DNA of 64,000 bases, taken from a marine bacterium B5-7 (lineage in GTDB: Bacteria; Pseudomonadota; Gammaproteobacteria; Arenicellales; CAJQKF01). Both the position numbers and the translations under genes were made by a program. The stretch spans positions 86,532-150,531 of the forward strand of contig BQJD01000006.1 in the NCBI GenBank assembly GCA_021604525.1. Reading direction: 5' to 3'. The notes beneath the pieces are model-generated. The model did no database searches and was not told the DNA's origin. It worked only from the letters and a program-made list of their open reading frames with translations. Position 1 is the first letter of the stretch; the number at the start of each line of letters is the position of its first letter. Of this stretch, positions 37,085-46,609 are shown piece after piece.

Positions 37085-38569
37085 TCAGCCTTTCTCGGAG
37101 AAATAGCTTTCCACCAACTTGCGAGCCAAGAGGGTCGATTTGACATACCAGTAATCTTTGTTGATGCAAAGCACGGCGAATGCCAGTTTGCGCTCGCCGT
37201 CAGTGGCATAACCGACGAACCAGTCGTATTTTCCCTTGGGTGTGAAACCGGTCAGCGAGCCGGTTTTGCCGCCCACCTCAATATCGCCAAAGTTCTTGTC
37301 GAAACCCCGAAAGGATTTACGCGCCGAGCCGGAGATCACGGTTTGACGCATCAATTTGCGCATCTCACTGGCTGCCTTGGCTGAAATTACCCGGTGAGGT
37401 CGTGAGTCGTCGGATTCGTACAAAATGATACCGTGTTCATCGGTGACGGCATCAATCAGGCGCGCTGACGGCATGACACCATCGTTGGCGATCGTGGCCG
37501 CGAGCATTGCGCCATGTATCGGACTCATGTTGGTACCGCGGGTGTAGCCGGCGGCAGTTTCGGCTACCGACCAGGGTTCGGCAGGATCCATTTCGATGCT
37601 GCTCGCACCCACCGGCATATCGGCGTCGAGCGGGCCGTTAAAGTCAAAACGATCGGAATATTCCAGTAACTTCTCGCCACCGACGGTGTAAAGGCCGAGC
37701 CGTGCAAAAGCAGCATTGGCGGACTTTGCATATGCCTCGCTCAGAGGTTCGTGTCGTGTCCATTTATTGTTTTGATGCTTCAGGACGTTTTTTTTATATA
37801 GCGTCGTGCGTTTGCCGTTATACGGAATCACTGTTGTTGCATCGGCCTTGCCAAGATCGATAGCAGCGGCCGCGGTCACGGTCTTGAACACGGATGCCGC
37901 CGGATAGGTCGACTGGAGATTCAGATTATGCTGACCATTGCCGTCGCGTTGAATATCCGCCATGGCAAGAATCTTGCCGGTCTCGGCATCCATGGCCACC
38001 GCCATGCCGTAGTCCGGCTGGTATTTGGCAAGTTCCGATTCAATTGCCGCCTGCAGGTCAGGATCAATATTGTAGTAAAGGCGGTTACTTTCACCGGGTA
38101 GTTCGGGTGAAGAGATGACATCGGGAAGCGTGCCACTATCGAGATATTTTGCAACAATCCGCTGGATCCCGGCTTGATCGACTCCCCATATCTGGTCTCG
38201 TGAGTGTTCCACGGTTCCCATGGCCGCCGGCCAGAACAACACGATGGAGCAGGTCAGGAGGGCATTGGCGATGGTGAGTGCAAGCCTGTTGCCGCGGCGG
38301 TGAGGAACTTCGCGTACCCGTGGTGAGGGTCTGGATTGCCCGCGTTTGAAACGATTGCGAAACAGGCTGGATGCAAACGGTCGGGAAACACGTGGCTGAT
38401 CAGACTGATTACCGCTGGCATGTTCGGATGTGCGAGTCTTCTTAAGACGCAACGCCGGGGTACGGTGCAGAGTCGACTTGGGCAGCTTGATGGTATCGGC
38501 GTTGCGCCCGCCGAACAGCGAACGTTTGCCGATTGATCCCTGCCATCTGGTCGTTTTACGGCGGAACAT
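37085..38569 (-). CDS. penicillin-binding transpeptidase-domain protein
   Basis: The 494-residue protein has a basic cytoplasmic N-terminus of about 90 residues, one membrane segment (about 95-117), and a periplasmic transpeptidase domain. Catalytic motifs are SVFK (SxxK), SAN (SxN) and KTGS (KTG). DYGMAVAMDAETGKILAMADIQR is typical of class B-like PBPs. No PBP dimerisation module of normal length is visible between the membrane segment and the catalytic domain, so it is smaller than FtsI or PBP2. It would cross-link peptidoglycan, possibly in a specialised role. Confidence 0.85.
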   Translation of the reverse strand: MFRRKTTRWQGSIGKRSLFGGRNADTIKLPKSTLHRTPALRLKKTRTSEHASGNQSDQPRVSRPFASSLFRNRFKRGQSRPSPRVREVPHRRGNRLALTIANALLTCSIVLFWPAAMGTVEHSRDQIWGVDQAGIQRIVAKYLDSGTLPDVISSPELPGESNRLYYNIDPDLQAAIESELAKYQPDYGMAVAMDAETGKILAMADIQRDGNGQHNLNLQSTYPAASVFKTVTAAAAIDLGKADATTVIPYNGKRTTLYKKNVLKHQNNKWTRHEPLSEAYAKSANAAFARLGLYTVGGEKLLEYSDRFDFNGPLDADMPVGASSIEMDPAEPWSVAETAAGYTRGTNMSPIHGAMLAATIANDGVMPSARLIDAVTDEHGIILYESDDSRPHRVISAKAASEMRKLMRQTVISGSARKSFRGFDKNFGDIEVGGKTGSLTGFTPKGKYDWFVGYATDGERKLAFAVLCINKDYWYVKSTLLARKLVESYFSEKG

Positions 38570-38772
38570 ATCGATAAGAGGCGAAAGACCGGTTCGAATA
38601 CTGTTTCGGGCATCAATGGTTTTACCACGAGCCCATGATCAGGAGCGCATTAAAGTGTCTCCATATCGTCAAATGACTAACGGCTGATTATCTCCGATGC
38701 ATCTGCCACTGTAAACGTCGGTCCACAAGACTATCAAGCAGTTAATGATTTATCGTTAACCTTAAGACCAGC

Positions 38773-39513
38773 TTAGTTGGAAGCTTTTCGAAATTGCTCG
38801 ATCAAGACATCGCGGGCCTGGTTGATGCGGGCGGCAAGATACGCCGAACCGCCACGATCGGGATGCATTTTCTGCATCAAACGGCGATGCGCTGCCTGTA
38901 TTTCCTTGATTGATGCACCTTCTTCAAGCCCGAGTATCGCCAACGCGTCGACATCGCTGATGCGGTCATCGACGGAACCGGCACCTGACCTGCCATCGCT
39001 ACCGGCGGGTTCATCGGCGCGCCAATCGGTACCGTGGGTCTGGTCGATATATGCCTCAATCAAGGGTACCGATTGCTGATCGGTGCCGGTGCAGGCATCG
39101 CGCAGTTCAAGTAATTGTGCAAGGTTCAGCGATGACAGCATCTGCCCCTTGAAATCACCCGCCAATATCTCGCCTTCGATTGCGCCGCTGTCGTGATCGA
39201 GGGTCATGGCGAGGTAGGCGGTGTTGACGTTCGACTGGCGGCCGGCGGCAGGCCCCCTGAACGCTTTGTACTGGTTGAATGCACGCATAGCCATCAGGGC
39301 GCGCTGTATCCACGGTGCGGCGGCGCCGGCAATAGCGAATATCCACGGAATACGGCCTGCGACCACCAGAATCAGCAAGGTGGCCGCAGTGCCATAGATA
39401 ATGACGTTACGAATGGCGGCCGAGCGTTGCGCCGGTGACGCCTTGCCGAGCCACGATGACAGGTACATCAGCCCGATCAGCAGAGCCACCAGTAACAGGA
39501 TACGAATTCCCAT
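38773..39513 (-). CDS. membrane-anchored DnaJ-domain protein
   Basis: The 246-residue protein has two N-terminal hydrophobic segments (3-23 and 37-64) and a linker. The C-terminal J-domain (about 188-246) has ALAILGLEEGASIKEIQAAH and the HPD motif in MQKMHPDRGGS. It would recruit DnaK to the membrane. The ATG overlaps the stop of the VWA gene by one base. It ends the run small membrane protein, amidotransferase, pepN, VWA, DnaJ. Confidence 0.88.
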   Translation of the reverse strand: MGIRILLLVALLIGLMYLSSWLGKASPAQRSAAIRNVIIYGTAATLLILVVAGRIPWIFAIAGAAAPWIQRALMAMRAFNQYKAFRGPAAGRQSNVNTAYLAMTLDHDSGAIEGEILAGDFKGQMLSSLNLAQLLELRDACTGTDQQSVPLIEAYIDQTHGTDWRADEPAGSDGRSGAGSVDDRISDVDALAILGLEEGASIKEIQAAHRRLMQKMHPDRGGSAYLAARINQARDVLIEQFRKASN

Positions 39514-40214
39514 CAGTTGCGGACTTGATGGCTGAGTCGTTTGAGCGCATCGCCGCGATTATGGCTGAACGCTTCGAGCGCCTTGCGTCCGCCGGCGGCA
39601 TAGACAGCGACACCACACAACAGATCGCGTAATTCGGCCGCGCTGTTGGCGTCGAATCGACACCACGCGCCCTTGCTCAAGGTAGCCATGTGGCGGAAAG
39701 TTTTCTCGGCGATGGCGTCATGCCGGTCCTGAAAGATAAACATGGGTACGCCGACAAGTCCCAATTGACCGGCCAGATCGGCGAGGCGATCCGGGTTTTC
39801 CTCCATGCAGTCACCAACAAACACCAGTGCATCGATGGGCCTGATCGCATGCTCCTTCAGGGCAAGATTCAGGATTCGTTCGATCTGGGTGGCGCCGGCG
39901 GCGCAATGAATACCGGTCATTTTGCCCAGCAGGTCGGCGGCATCAGGGGTCCATGGCAATGCGTAGCATTCCATGAAGCCGCGGTAATAGGCGAGCTTGA
40001 TGGAAAGATTGCCGACTTTGGAGGCAGCCAGGAACATCTCGCTTTGAATCTGCATGGCCCGGTCCCATACGGATTCACGACTGGCGGTGGCGTCGAGAGC
40101 GAACAACAACCGCCCGCCACCTTTGCCTGTGGGCGCCAGTTCACGGGTTTTTTTGAGGAAGGCATCAATCTCGCTGGACGACGATCGTTCAAGCGCCTTG
40201 CCTTTGTCCGCCAT
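39513..40214 (-). CDS. VWA-domain protein
   Basis: The 233-residue soluble protein has a von Willebrand A fold. The MIDAS motif is LDATASRES (DxTxS type), with a later threonine in CAAGATQIERIL and the acidic segment ALVFVGDCMEE. Metal-dependent protein binding is inferred. It starts 6 nt after pepN and overlaps the DnaJ gene, so the three are co-expressed. The conserved function is unknown to me. Confidence 0.8.
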   Translation of the reverse strand: MADKGKALERSSSSEIDAFLKKTRELAPTGKGGGRLLFALDATASRESVWDRAMQIQSEMFLAASKVGNLSIKLAYYRGFMECYALPWTPDAADLLGKMTGIHCAAGATQIERILNLALKEHAIRPIDALVFVGDCMEENPDRLADLAGQLGLVGVPMFIFQDRHDAIAEKTFRHMATLSKGAWCRFDANSAAELRDLLCGVAVYAAGGRKALEAFSHNRGDALKRLSHQVRN

Positions 40215-40220
40215 GAGTCG

Positions 40221-42884
40221 TTAGTCCTCGTTGAGCGCTCGCTCGACAATCTCGGAAACGTCCCGGGAAAGCGTCTCGCGTTCGCGTATTTGACGCAGCG
40301 AATCACGCATCTGGCCACGCCATGGATCGCGATAACGTTTCCATTGATTGAATGCACTGACCAGTCGCGCGGCGACCTGCGGATTAACCGCATCGAGCAT
40401 CAATACCTGTTCGGTTAAAAGCGCATAGCCGCTACCGTCGACAGCGTGAAATTGCTGTGGATTGGCCTGGCAGAATGCTCCCACAAGGGCGCGAATCTTG
40501 TTCGGGTTTTTGCCGTTGTACGCCTCGTGACCCATTAATCGCCTCAGGTTCTCGACCGTTCCGAGTACTGGTGATGATGCCTGCAGCCGCAGCCACTTGT
40601 CGACCACCAGGGAATGATTCCGCCAGTCATCATAGAAGGTTTGAAGCAGCATTTCTGCGCATTCGAGACCGTAACGCGTGGCGGTCGCCAGTGCGCCCAT
40701 GCGGTCGGTCATATTATCGGCCCGTTGGAACTGGGACGCAGCCAGGTTACTGACGGCGCCGGCATCGTCTGCGGCAAGATAGCCAAGCAGGCAATTCTTC
40801 AAGGCTCGCCGGCCGTTATCGACGCGATCGAATGTGTATGCGATTTCCGGCACGAAGCGCTGGTAACGCTCATTGAGTAAAGTTTGAAATTCAGTTGCAA
40901 GGGTGGCCTTCAGGGCATCGAGGGAATCATTGACAGCGGTTGGATCAATGGCGTCGAGTTCCTCGGCGACGATGGCATATTGCGGCAGAGCGAGGGCGGC
41001 AGCATGAAAGGCGCCGTCATCCAGTTCGCTTGCCAGCAGCGTACCAAACGCGTCAATGAATATACGATCGAACTGCGGCGTCCTGCCCTTGGCAATGCTA
41101 TCGACTCCATTCAGGATCTCGTTGAGCGCCAGCCGCTGACCGGCATCCCAACGATTGAACGGATCGGTGTCATGGGCCATCAGAATGGCCAATGCGCGTC
41201 GGTCAAGTCCCGCATCGAGCTTCACCGGTGCCGAGAAACCCCGCAATAACGACGGCACCACAGGCTGGTCGATACCGACCAGATCGAATGATTGCTCCGT
41301 TTCAGTCAATTCGAAAACGTGTTCTTGCCGCATTGTTGAATCGTCGCCAACACGGCACATCACAGGGTTGCCATCGAAGTCGAAAAATGCTCCACGCAGC
41401 GGAATATGGAACGATTTCTTGTCGGGCTGTGCGGGCGTCGGCGGGCAATTCTGGGCGAGTTTCAATTGATAATGCTGTGTATCCTGGTTGAACTCGACAC
41501 TGGCTGTCACCCGCGGGGTTCCTGCCTGCTCATACCATCTTCGGAACTGATCGAACTGCCGTCCGCTGGCATCTTCGTGGGCGCGAACGAAATCGTCTGT
41601 CGTAACCGCCTGACCATCGTGACGGTCGAAGTATAAATCACAGCCGGCACGAAACTGTTCCGGCCCTAACAGGTTGTACAACATGCGCACGACTTCCGCG
41701 CCCTTGTTGTACACCGTGACGGTGTAGAAGTTGTTGATCTCGACGTAGGAATCCGGCCGCACCGGATGGGCCATGGGTCCGGAGTCTTCGGGAAATTGAT
41801 GGGCGCGCAGGATGTTTACGTCACTGATACGCTTGACGCCGGATGAGCCCATGGCGGCGCTGAATTCCTGATCGCGAAAGACGGTAAAGCCTTCCTTGAG
41901 GCTTAGCTGAAACCAGTCGCGACAGGTCACGCGGTTACCGGACCAGTTATGAAAATACTCATGACCAATCACACCTTCGATGGCGTCGAAATCGTCATCG
42001 GTCGCCGTTTCGGGGCGCGCCAGTACGTAACGTGAATTGAAAATATTGAGGCCCTTGTTTTCCATGGCGCCCATGTTGAAGTCGTCGACCGCGACGATCA
42101 TGTAAATATCGAGGTCATACTCCCTGCCATAAACCTCCTCGTCCCAGCGCATGGCCTGCTTCAACGAGGCCATGGCATGGTCGCACTGATCCATGTTGTG
42201 ATGCTGGGCATAAACTTCGAGGGCTACCTTGCGGCCGCTGCGGGTCACGAATTCATCACGCAGACAGCCGAGATCACCCGCCACCAGTGCGAACAGGTAG
42301 CTCGGTTTCGGCCATGGATCGTGCCAGCTGACACGGCGCTTGCCGTTATCCAGGTCAACGGATTCGACCCGATTACCGTTGGCCAGCATCACCGGGTTGT
42401 TTTTGGCATCGGCAATCAGGGTCACCCGGTACTCTGCCAGAACGTCCGGCCGATCCAGAAACCAGGTAATGCGCCGAAAGCCTTCGGGCTCGCACTGGGT
42501 GCAGAAGTTGCCGCTTGAACGATACAAACCGCTCAGGGCCAGGTTGGACTCAGGGTCGATCACGCAATGTGTTTCCAGCGTGAACTCATCGCCGACGTTG
42601 TCGATAGTCAGATTGTCGGCATTAATGTGGTATTCGTGTTCACCCAACTCGCGACCGTCGACGGCCACCTTGCGTGTGTCCAGCGGCTCGCCATTAACGC
42701 CTTCGCCGACCAATACCAGTGACTTGTCATGAGTCCCCTGGCGTCGAATGCTGAGGCGGCTGCGCACCTTGGTGGCATCTGGTTCGAGATCGAATTCAAG
42801 TTCAACCAGATCGATGGTAAACGCACTCGGCTGATAGTCGGTCAGTCTGATAGAGGCGGGGGCGTTGCGGGAAGCGTCGGGCAT
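40221..42884 (-). CDS. pepN: aminopeptidase N
   Basis: The 887-residue M1 metallopeptidase removes N-terminal residues from peptides in the cytoplasm. The substrate motif is MGAMENKGLN, and the zinc site HEYFHNWSGNRVTCRDWFQLSL(K)E gives HExxH plus the downstream glutamate. The chain length equals E. coli PepN. The N-terminal beta domain and the long helical C-terminal domain are both present. Confidence 0.97.
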   Translation of the reverse strand: MPDASRNAPASIRLTDYQPSAFTIDLVELEFDLEPDATKVRSRLSIRRQGTHDKSLVLVGEGVNGEPLDTRKVAVDGRELGEHEYHINADNLTIDNVGDEFTLETHCVIDPESNLALSGLYRSSGNFCTQCEPEGFRRITWFLDRPDVLAEYRVTLIADAKNNPVMLANGNRVESVDLDNGKRRVSWHDPWPKPSYLFALVAGDLGCLRDEFVTRSGRKVALEVYAQHHNMDQCDHAMASLKQAMRWDEEVYGREYDLDIYMIVAVDDFNMGAMENKGLNIFNSRYVLARPETATDDDFDAIEGVIGHEYFHNWSGNRVTCRDWFQLSLKEGFTVFRDQEFSAAMGSSGVKRISDVNILRAHQFPEDSGPMAHPVRPDSYVEINNFYTVTVYNKGAEVVRMLYNLLGPEQFRAGCDLYFDRHDGQAVTTDDFVRAHEDASGRQFDQFRRWYEQAGTPRVTASVEFNQDTQHYQLKLAQNCPPTPAQPDKKSFHIPLRGAFFDFDGNPVMCRVGDDSTMRQEHVFELTETEQSFDLVGIDQPVVPSLLRGFSAPVKLDAGLDRRALAILMAHDTDPFNRWDAGQRLALNEILNGVDSIAKGRTPQFDRIFIDAFGTLLASELDDGAFHAAALALPQYAIVAEELDAIDPTAVNDSLDALKATLATEFQTLLNERYQRFVPEIAYTFDRVDNGRRALKNCLLGYLAADDAGAVSNLAASQFQRADNMTDRMGALATATRYGLECAEMLLQTFYDDWRNHSLVVDKWLRLQASSPVLGTVENLRRLMGHEAYNGKNPNKIRALVGAFCQANPQQFHAVDGSGYALLTEQVLMLDAVNPQVAARLVSAFNQWKRYRDPWRGQMRDSLRQIRERETLSRDVSEIVERALNED

Positions 42885-42916
42885 GGGTGGCTCTTTGTGT
42901 CAGGCGTTAAGGGGTG

Positions 42917-43618
42917 TCAGGCGTTCAGGGCGTCGGTAATCCAGCGATCGAGGAATGACGTGGTCCAGGTTTCGATCCCGGGCTCGAAAATTCGGGCATC
43001 GCGAAGCTGGGTTTCGGCAGGATGGGCACCGGCGTCGGTCAACATATGGCCACCCTCGCGGAACCATTGAACCATGATGTCCGGTGTAACCTCCGGGTGG
43101 AACTGCAGTCCAACCATGTGTGGGCGGTATTCGAATGCCTGGTTTTCAAAGTGCATCCCACGTGCCAGGCGGGTACAGCCGTTGGGAATATCGAAGCCTT
43201 CATGATGCCACTGAAAAACATACATCGGTCCACTGATCAGGCGGTCATTGTCAGGTTCCGGACTGATGCGAATATAGCCGCTTTCAAGTAGTCCGTGCGC
43301 GTGTCTTGATATGGTTGCACCAAGCGCCTGGGCGAGTAGCTGGGCACCTAAGCAAATGCCGAGATAGGGCCGCTGTTCTCCAACCCATCTGGAAATCCAC
43401 TGGCGCTCGTGAAGTACAGCAGCGGAATCATCATTGGCGCTCTGTTCGCCGCCGTAAACGACGACGCCCAGATAGCGATCGCAATCTTCAGGCAGGGGTT
43501 CGCCGCGTGCCGGATTAACCCATTCAAGCTCGAAGCCGCGACCGGCCAATAGCCGTGATACCCGATCATCGCGCTGACTGGCGTGATAGACACACAGAAT
43601 TTGACCGCGCTCCCTCAC
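42917..43618 (-). CDS. class I glutamine amidotransferase-like protein
   Basis: The 233-residue protein has the GATase fold. The nucleophile is in LGICLGAQLLAQAL, and the catalytic His-Glu is in GLQFHPEVT. It resembles stand-alone GMP-synthase-like amidotransferases that hydrolyse gamma-glutamyl compounds. The start is a GTG in GTGTGA, overlapping the TGA of the small membrane protein. pepN begins 32 nt downstream. Confidence 0.85.
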   Translation of the reverse strand: MRERGQILCVYHASQRDDRVSRLLAGRGFELEWVNPARGEPLPEDCDRYLGVVVYGGEQSANDDSAAVLHERQWISRWVGEQRPYLGICLGAQLLAQALGATISRHAHGLLESGYIRISPEPDNDRLISGPMYVFQWHHEGFDIPNGCTRLARGMHFENQAFEYRPHMVGLQFHPEVTPDIMVQWFREGGHMLTDAGAHPAETQLRDARIFEPGIETWTTSFLDRWITDALNA

Positions 43619-43794
43619 ACCAGCATCACCAACACGATGACAAACAGAACCACCAGGGATAGCGGGATCAATACCGCCGGCCAGTCCTTCTCGGCTTTTT
43701 CACTGTCATCAAGCATGCGTTTCACGCCTGGGAAAAACAGGAAGGCGACGAGTCCAGCCAGAATCAACAGGACAATTTGTTGCCAGGTTTGCAT
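43615..43794 (-). CDS. small two-span membrane protein
   Basis: The 59-residue frame starts at ATG 43794. It has two hydrophobic helices, IVLLILAGLVAFLFFPG and LIPLSLVVLFVIVLVMLV, separated by a charged loop (VKRMLDDSEKAEKDW). No family was recognised. Its stop codon overlaps the GTG start of the amidotransferase, which supports expression as the first gene of that run. Confidence 0.6.
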   Translation of the reverse strand: MQTWQQIVLLILAGLVAFLFFPGVKRMLDDSEKAEKDWPAVLIPLSLVVLFVIVLVMLV

Positions 43795-43893
43795 ATGCGT
43801 ATGGATAAAACTGTAGTTGTGAATACTGCTTTTAAACGCTCACCGGATTACCGATGCAAGCGCCAAAGCCAATTGTAATCCAGGCCCGTTCCG

Positions 43894-44379
43894 CTAATCG
43901 CGCTTCAATTCGCAGATAACTCCAAGGGTTAACGGTAACAGCGCGGAAGGGTCCATCTCAAATACCGCATTGGGTGTTCCGGCGGCCGCCCAGATTCGAT
44001 CAAAACGCAACAGGTCTTCGTCGATAAATGTACGTATTGTCTGGCGGTGTCCAAACGGCGGTATTCCACCTATGGAGAATCCGCTGCTTGCGCGCGCGAA
44101 CTTCGCATCCGCCGTTGCCGGATGTCCGGCGCCGACAGCGGCGAGCTTGTCGGTATCCACCTGGTTGGCGCCCGATACCACGGCTAGCAGGGGATTTTCC
44201 GTGTCCAGATCTTTGAAAATCAAGGACTTGGCAATTTGTCCGACTTCGCATCCGATCGCCTTCGCTGCATCGGCTGCGGTCCGCGTGGATTGTGGCAGTT
44301 CACGAACAATGAAGTCGAAACCGCGCTTTTCAATAGCATCCTGAATACGGCGGGCATTCTTGGTCAGTGAATCGTTCAA
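43894..44379 (-). CDS. YbaK/EbsC-type aminoacyl-tRNA deacylase
   Basis: The 161-residue protein hydrolyses mischarged aminoacyl-tRNA in trans. The conserved lysine lies in GQIAKSLIFKD. VVSGANQVDTDKLAAVGAG, SSGFSIGGIPPFGH and FIDEDLLRFDRIWAAAGTPNAVFEM follow the family layout. Which mischarged tRNA it edits (Cys-tRNA-Pro type or another) cannot be told. Confidence 0.88.
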   Translation of the reverse strand: MNDSLTKNARRIQDAIEKRGFDFIVRELPQSTRTAADAAKAIGCEVGQIAKSLIFKDLDTENPLLAVVSGANQVDTDKLAAVGAGHPATADAKFARASSGFSIGGIPPFGHRQTIRTFIDEDLLRFDRIWAAAGTPNAVFEMDPSALLPLTLGVICELKRD

Positions 44380-44602
44380 AATGGTCTCTCACTTGGGTGA
44401 CGCGTTGCCAAAGCTCAAGGCACGCTGCGGCATGTAGCAAAAAGATGAATGACGCGTCCAAAAGGTGTAGCATGATCCGTGTCGGTCGGCGCCCATTTAT
44501 GTGGCTGTTGCGCGAGCGCAAAGCCAGGTATTTTCTGATGGCGCAGGGTCGGCCAAAACATGGTAAATGCAAGTTAAAGCAACTCTACATTAAGGAGTCA
44601 CT

Positions 44603-44797
44603 ATGACAGAAACATCTGCACTGGAGTTGGAACAGCAAATTCATAAACTAAAACAAGAGCACCAGGCGCTTGATACAAAGCTGGGTTCGATGGTCAATGA
44701 CCCACTCGCCAACGATCTTGAGATCCAGGCGCTAAAGAGACAAAAATTGCAGCTTAAAGATACGATAATCTCCATGAAGAATCAGCTCGAGGGATAG
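44603..44797 (+). CDS. YdcH family (DUF465) small coiled-coil protein
   Basis: The 64-residue charged helical protein (LEQQIHKLKQEHQALDTKLG, ALKRQKLQLKDTIISMKNQL) has the length and pattern of the DUF465/YdcH family, whose function is unknown. AAGGAG lies 9 nt before the ATG. Confidence 0.85.
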   Translation: MTETSALELEQQIHKLKQEHQALDTKLGSMVNDPLANDLEIQALKRQKLQLKDTIISMKNQLEG

Positions 44798-44915
44798 TTG
44801 CATAGCCGCCGGGCTTTTTGCCGTATCTGATTTACCGCGCCCGGCCAGATGCTGTCAACACCTTCCGATGAGCCTTAATGTTATAAACCGATTCATGGAT
44901 TAAAGCGCAGACCTG

Positions 44916-44949
44916 CCGGGCGTCGACTCGTATTCGAATCGACGCCCGG
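44916..44949. terminator. long hairpin between ydcH-type gene and ahcY
   Basis: An 11-bp perfect stem, CCGGGCGTCGA and TCGACGCCCGG, encloses a 12-nt loop. It lies 24 nt after the ahcY stop. A U-tract is absent on both strands, so it may work as a weak terminator or a 3'-end stabiliser. Confidence 0.5.
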
Positions 44950-44973
44950 AACCCTGATCGGTTCGATGGCAGT

Positions 44974-46395
44974 TTAATAACGATAGTGTTCGGGCTTATA
45001 CGGTCCGTCCACCGCAACACCGATATAACTCGCCTGCTCATCGCTTAAGGTTGTCAGGCGCGCACCGATTTTATCGAGGTGCAAACGCGCCACTTCCTCG
45101 TCCAGTCGTTTCGGTAACGTATAGACCTGGTTGTCGTATTTTTCCGGATGATTCCACAACTCGATCTGTGCCAGCGTCTGGTTGCTGAATGAGTTGGACA
45201 TGACGAAACTCGGATGGCCGGTGGCACAGCCCAGGTTAACCAGTCGGCCTTCAGCCAGAAGGATGATCCGGCGGCCGTCCGGGAAGATGACGTGATCGAC
45301 CTGCGGTTTGATGTTATCCCACTCATAGCGTTTTAAACCTGCCACATCGATCTCGTTGTCGAAGTGACCGATATTGCAAACGATGGCCTCGTTCTTCATT
45401 TGAATGAGGTGATCGTGAGTGATGACATTGAAGTTGCCGGTGGCGGTGACGAAAATATCGACGTCGCCGCATACCTCATCAAGGCGCATGACCCGAAAAC
45501 CTTCCATAGCCGCCTGCAGCGCGCAGATCGGGTCGATTTCCGCGATCCATACGGTGGCGCCGAGACCACGCAGGGATTGTGCGCAGCCCTTGCCGACATC
45601 ACCGTAGCCCATCACCAGGGCAATTTTGCCGGCGATCATGACATCGGTGGCACGCTTGATACCATCTACCAGGGATTCACGGCAGCCATAAAGATTATCG
45701 AACTTCGATTTGGTAACCGAGTCGTTGACGTTGATGGCCGGAAACTTGAGGTCGCCGCGCTCCGCCATCTGGTACAGACGATGGACGCCGGTGGTAGTCT
45801 CTTCGGTGACACCCTTGATGTTGGTGAGGATGTTGGAATACCAGCCGGGCTGTGCGGCGATACGCTTTCTGATCTGCTCGAACAGCACCGTTTCCTCTTC
45901 GCTCGACGGGTTGTCGAGTACGGTTATGTCTTCTTCGGCACGCGCCCCGAGGCTGATCAGCATAGTGGCGTCTCCACCATCGTCAAGGATCATGTTGGGT
46001 GTGCTGCCATCATGCCATTCCATGATGCGATGGCAGTACTCCCAGTATTGCTCCAACGATTCGCCCTTGAAGGCAAATACCGGCACCCCGGACTTGGCGA
46101 TGGCCGCCGCCGCGTGGTCCTGGGTTGAGAAAATATTGCACGATGCCCAACGCACTTCGGCGCCGAGAGCGGTCAGGGTTTCGATCAGCACAGCGGTCTG
46201 GATCGTCATATGCAGACTGCCGGCAATGCGTGCGCCCTTGAGCGGCGCATCGGCACTGTATTTCTTGCGAATCGCCATCAGACCCGGCATCTCTATCTCA
46301 GCGATATTGATTTCCTTGCGGCCCCACTCCGCAAGGGACATATCCGCAACCAGGAAATCCTCGGCGCTAACGTTGGCGGTTGCTGCTTCACTCAT
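44974..46395 (-). CDS. ahcY: adenosylhomocysteinase
   Basis: The 473-residue enzyme splits S-adenosylhomocysteine into adenosine and homocysteine. The NAD-binding turn is [36 protein letters not shown] and the C-terminal [11 protein letters not shown] end are diagnostic. An SAH riboswitch precedes it by about 55 nt. metK lies upstream on the same strand, completing part of the methylation cycle. Confidence 0.98.
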   Translation of the reverse strand: MSEAATANVSAEDFLVADMSLAEWGRKEINIAEIEMPGLMAIRKKYSADAPLKGARIAGSLHMTIQTAVLIETLTALGAEVRWASCNIFSTQDHAAAAIAKSGVPVFAFKGESLEQYWEYCHRIMEWHDGSTPNMILDDGGDATMLISLGARAEEDITVLDNPSSEEETVLFEQIRKRIAAQPGWYSNILTNIKGVTEETTTGVHRLYQMAERGDLKFPAINVNDSVTKSKFDNLYGCRESLVDGIKRATDVMIAGKIALVMGYGDVGKGCAQSLRGLGATVWIAEIDPICALQAAMEGFRVMRLDEVCGDVDIFVTATGNFNVITHDHLIQMKNEAIVCNIGHFDNEIDVAGLKRYEWDNIKPQVDHVIFPDGRRIILLAEGRLVNLGCATGHPSFVMSNSFSNQTLAQIELWNHPEKYDNQVYTLPKRLDEEVARLHLDKIGARLTTLSDEQASYIGVAVDGPYKPEHYRY

Positions 46396-46448
46396 AACTC
46401 ATACCTCAGTTTGAATTACAGGCGTCGTTTTGATTGATAAAGCATGAA

Positions 46449-46500
46449 GCTCGAGCCTGGCGAGACCCGTTCATGGGCTCGTTGCAACGCTTCTCGAGTC
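46449..46500 (-). promoter_or_regulatory. SAH riboswitch upstream of ahcY
   Basis: The minus-strand transcript carries the class hallmarks. A P1 stem forms CTCGAG with CTCGAG (46493-46498 with 46450-46455). The conserved AAGCGTTGCAACGAG core, a GCCC/GGGT hairpin and the closing GCCAGGCTCGAG follow. This matches the known proteobacterial SAH riboswitch, which turns on ahcY when SAH accumulates. Feedback on SAH is therefore likely for this gene. Confidence 0.88.
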
Positions 46501-46609
46501 ATGTACCACTACGTCCTTGGGAGCAGTGGTGTGTGCATTAAAATAATTTTACAGATTGATAATACAGTTGCCGTCCGAAAAGGGCGCACAGGTTATTAAC
46601 CTGCCCGGC

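Noticed and set aside
44367..44606. 79-codon frame overlapping the YbaK-type start and ending in the YdcH-type ATG
   Set aside because: Basic, low-quality composition; it covers the divergent promoter region of two well-supported genes.
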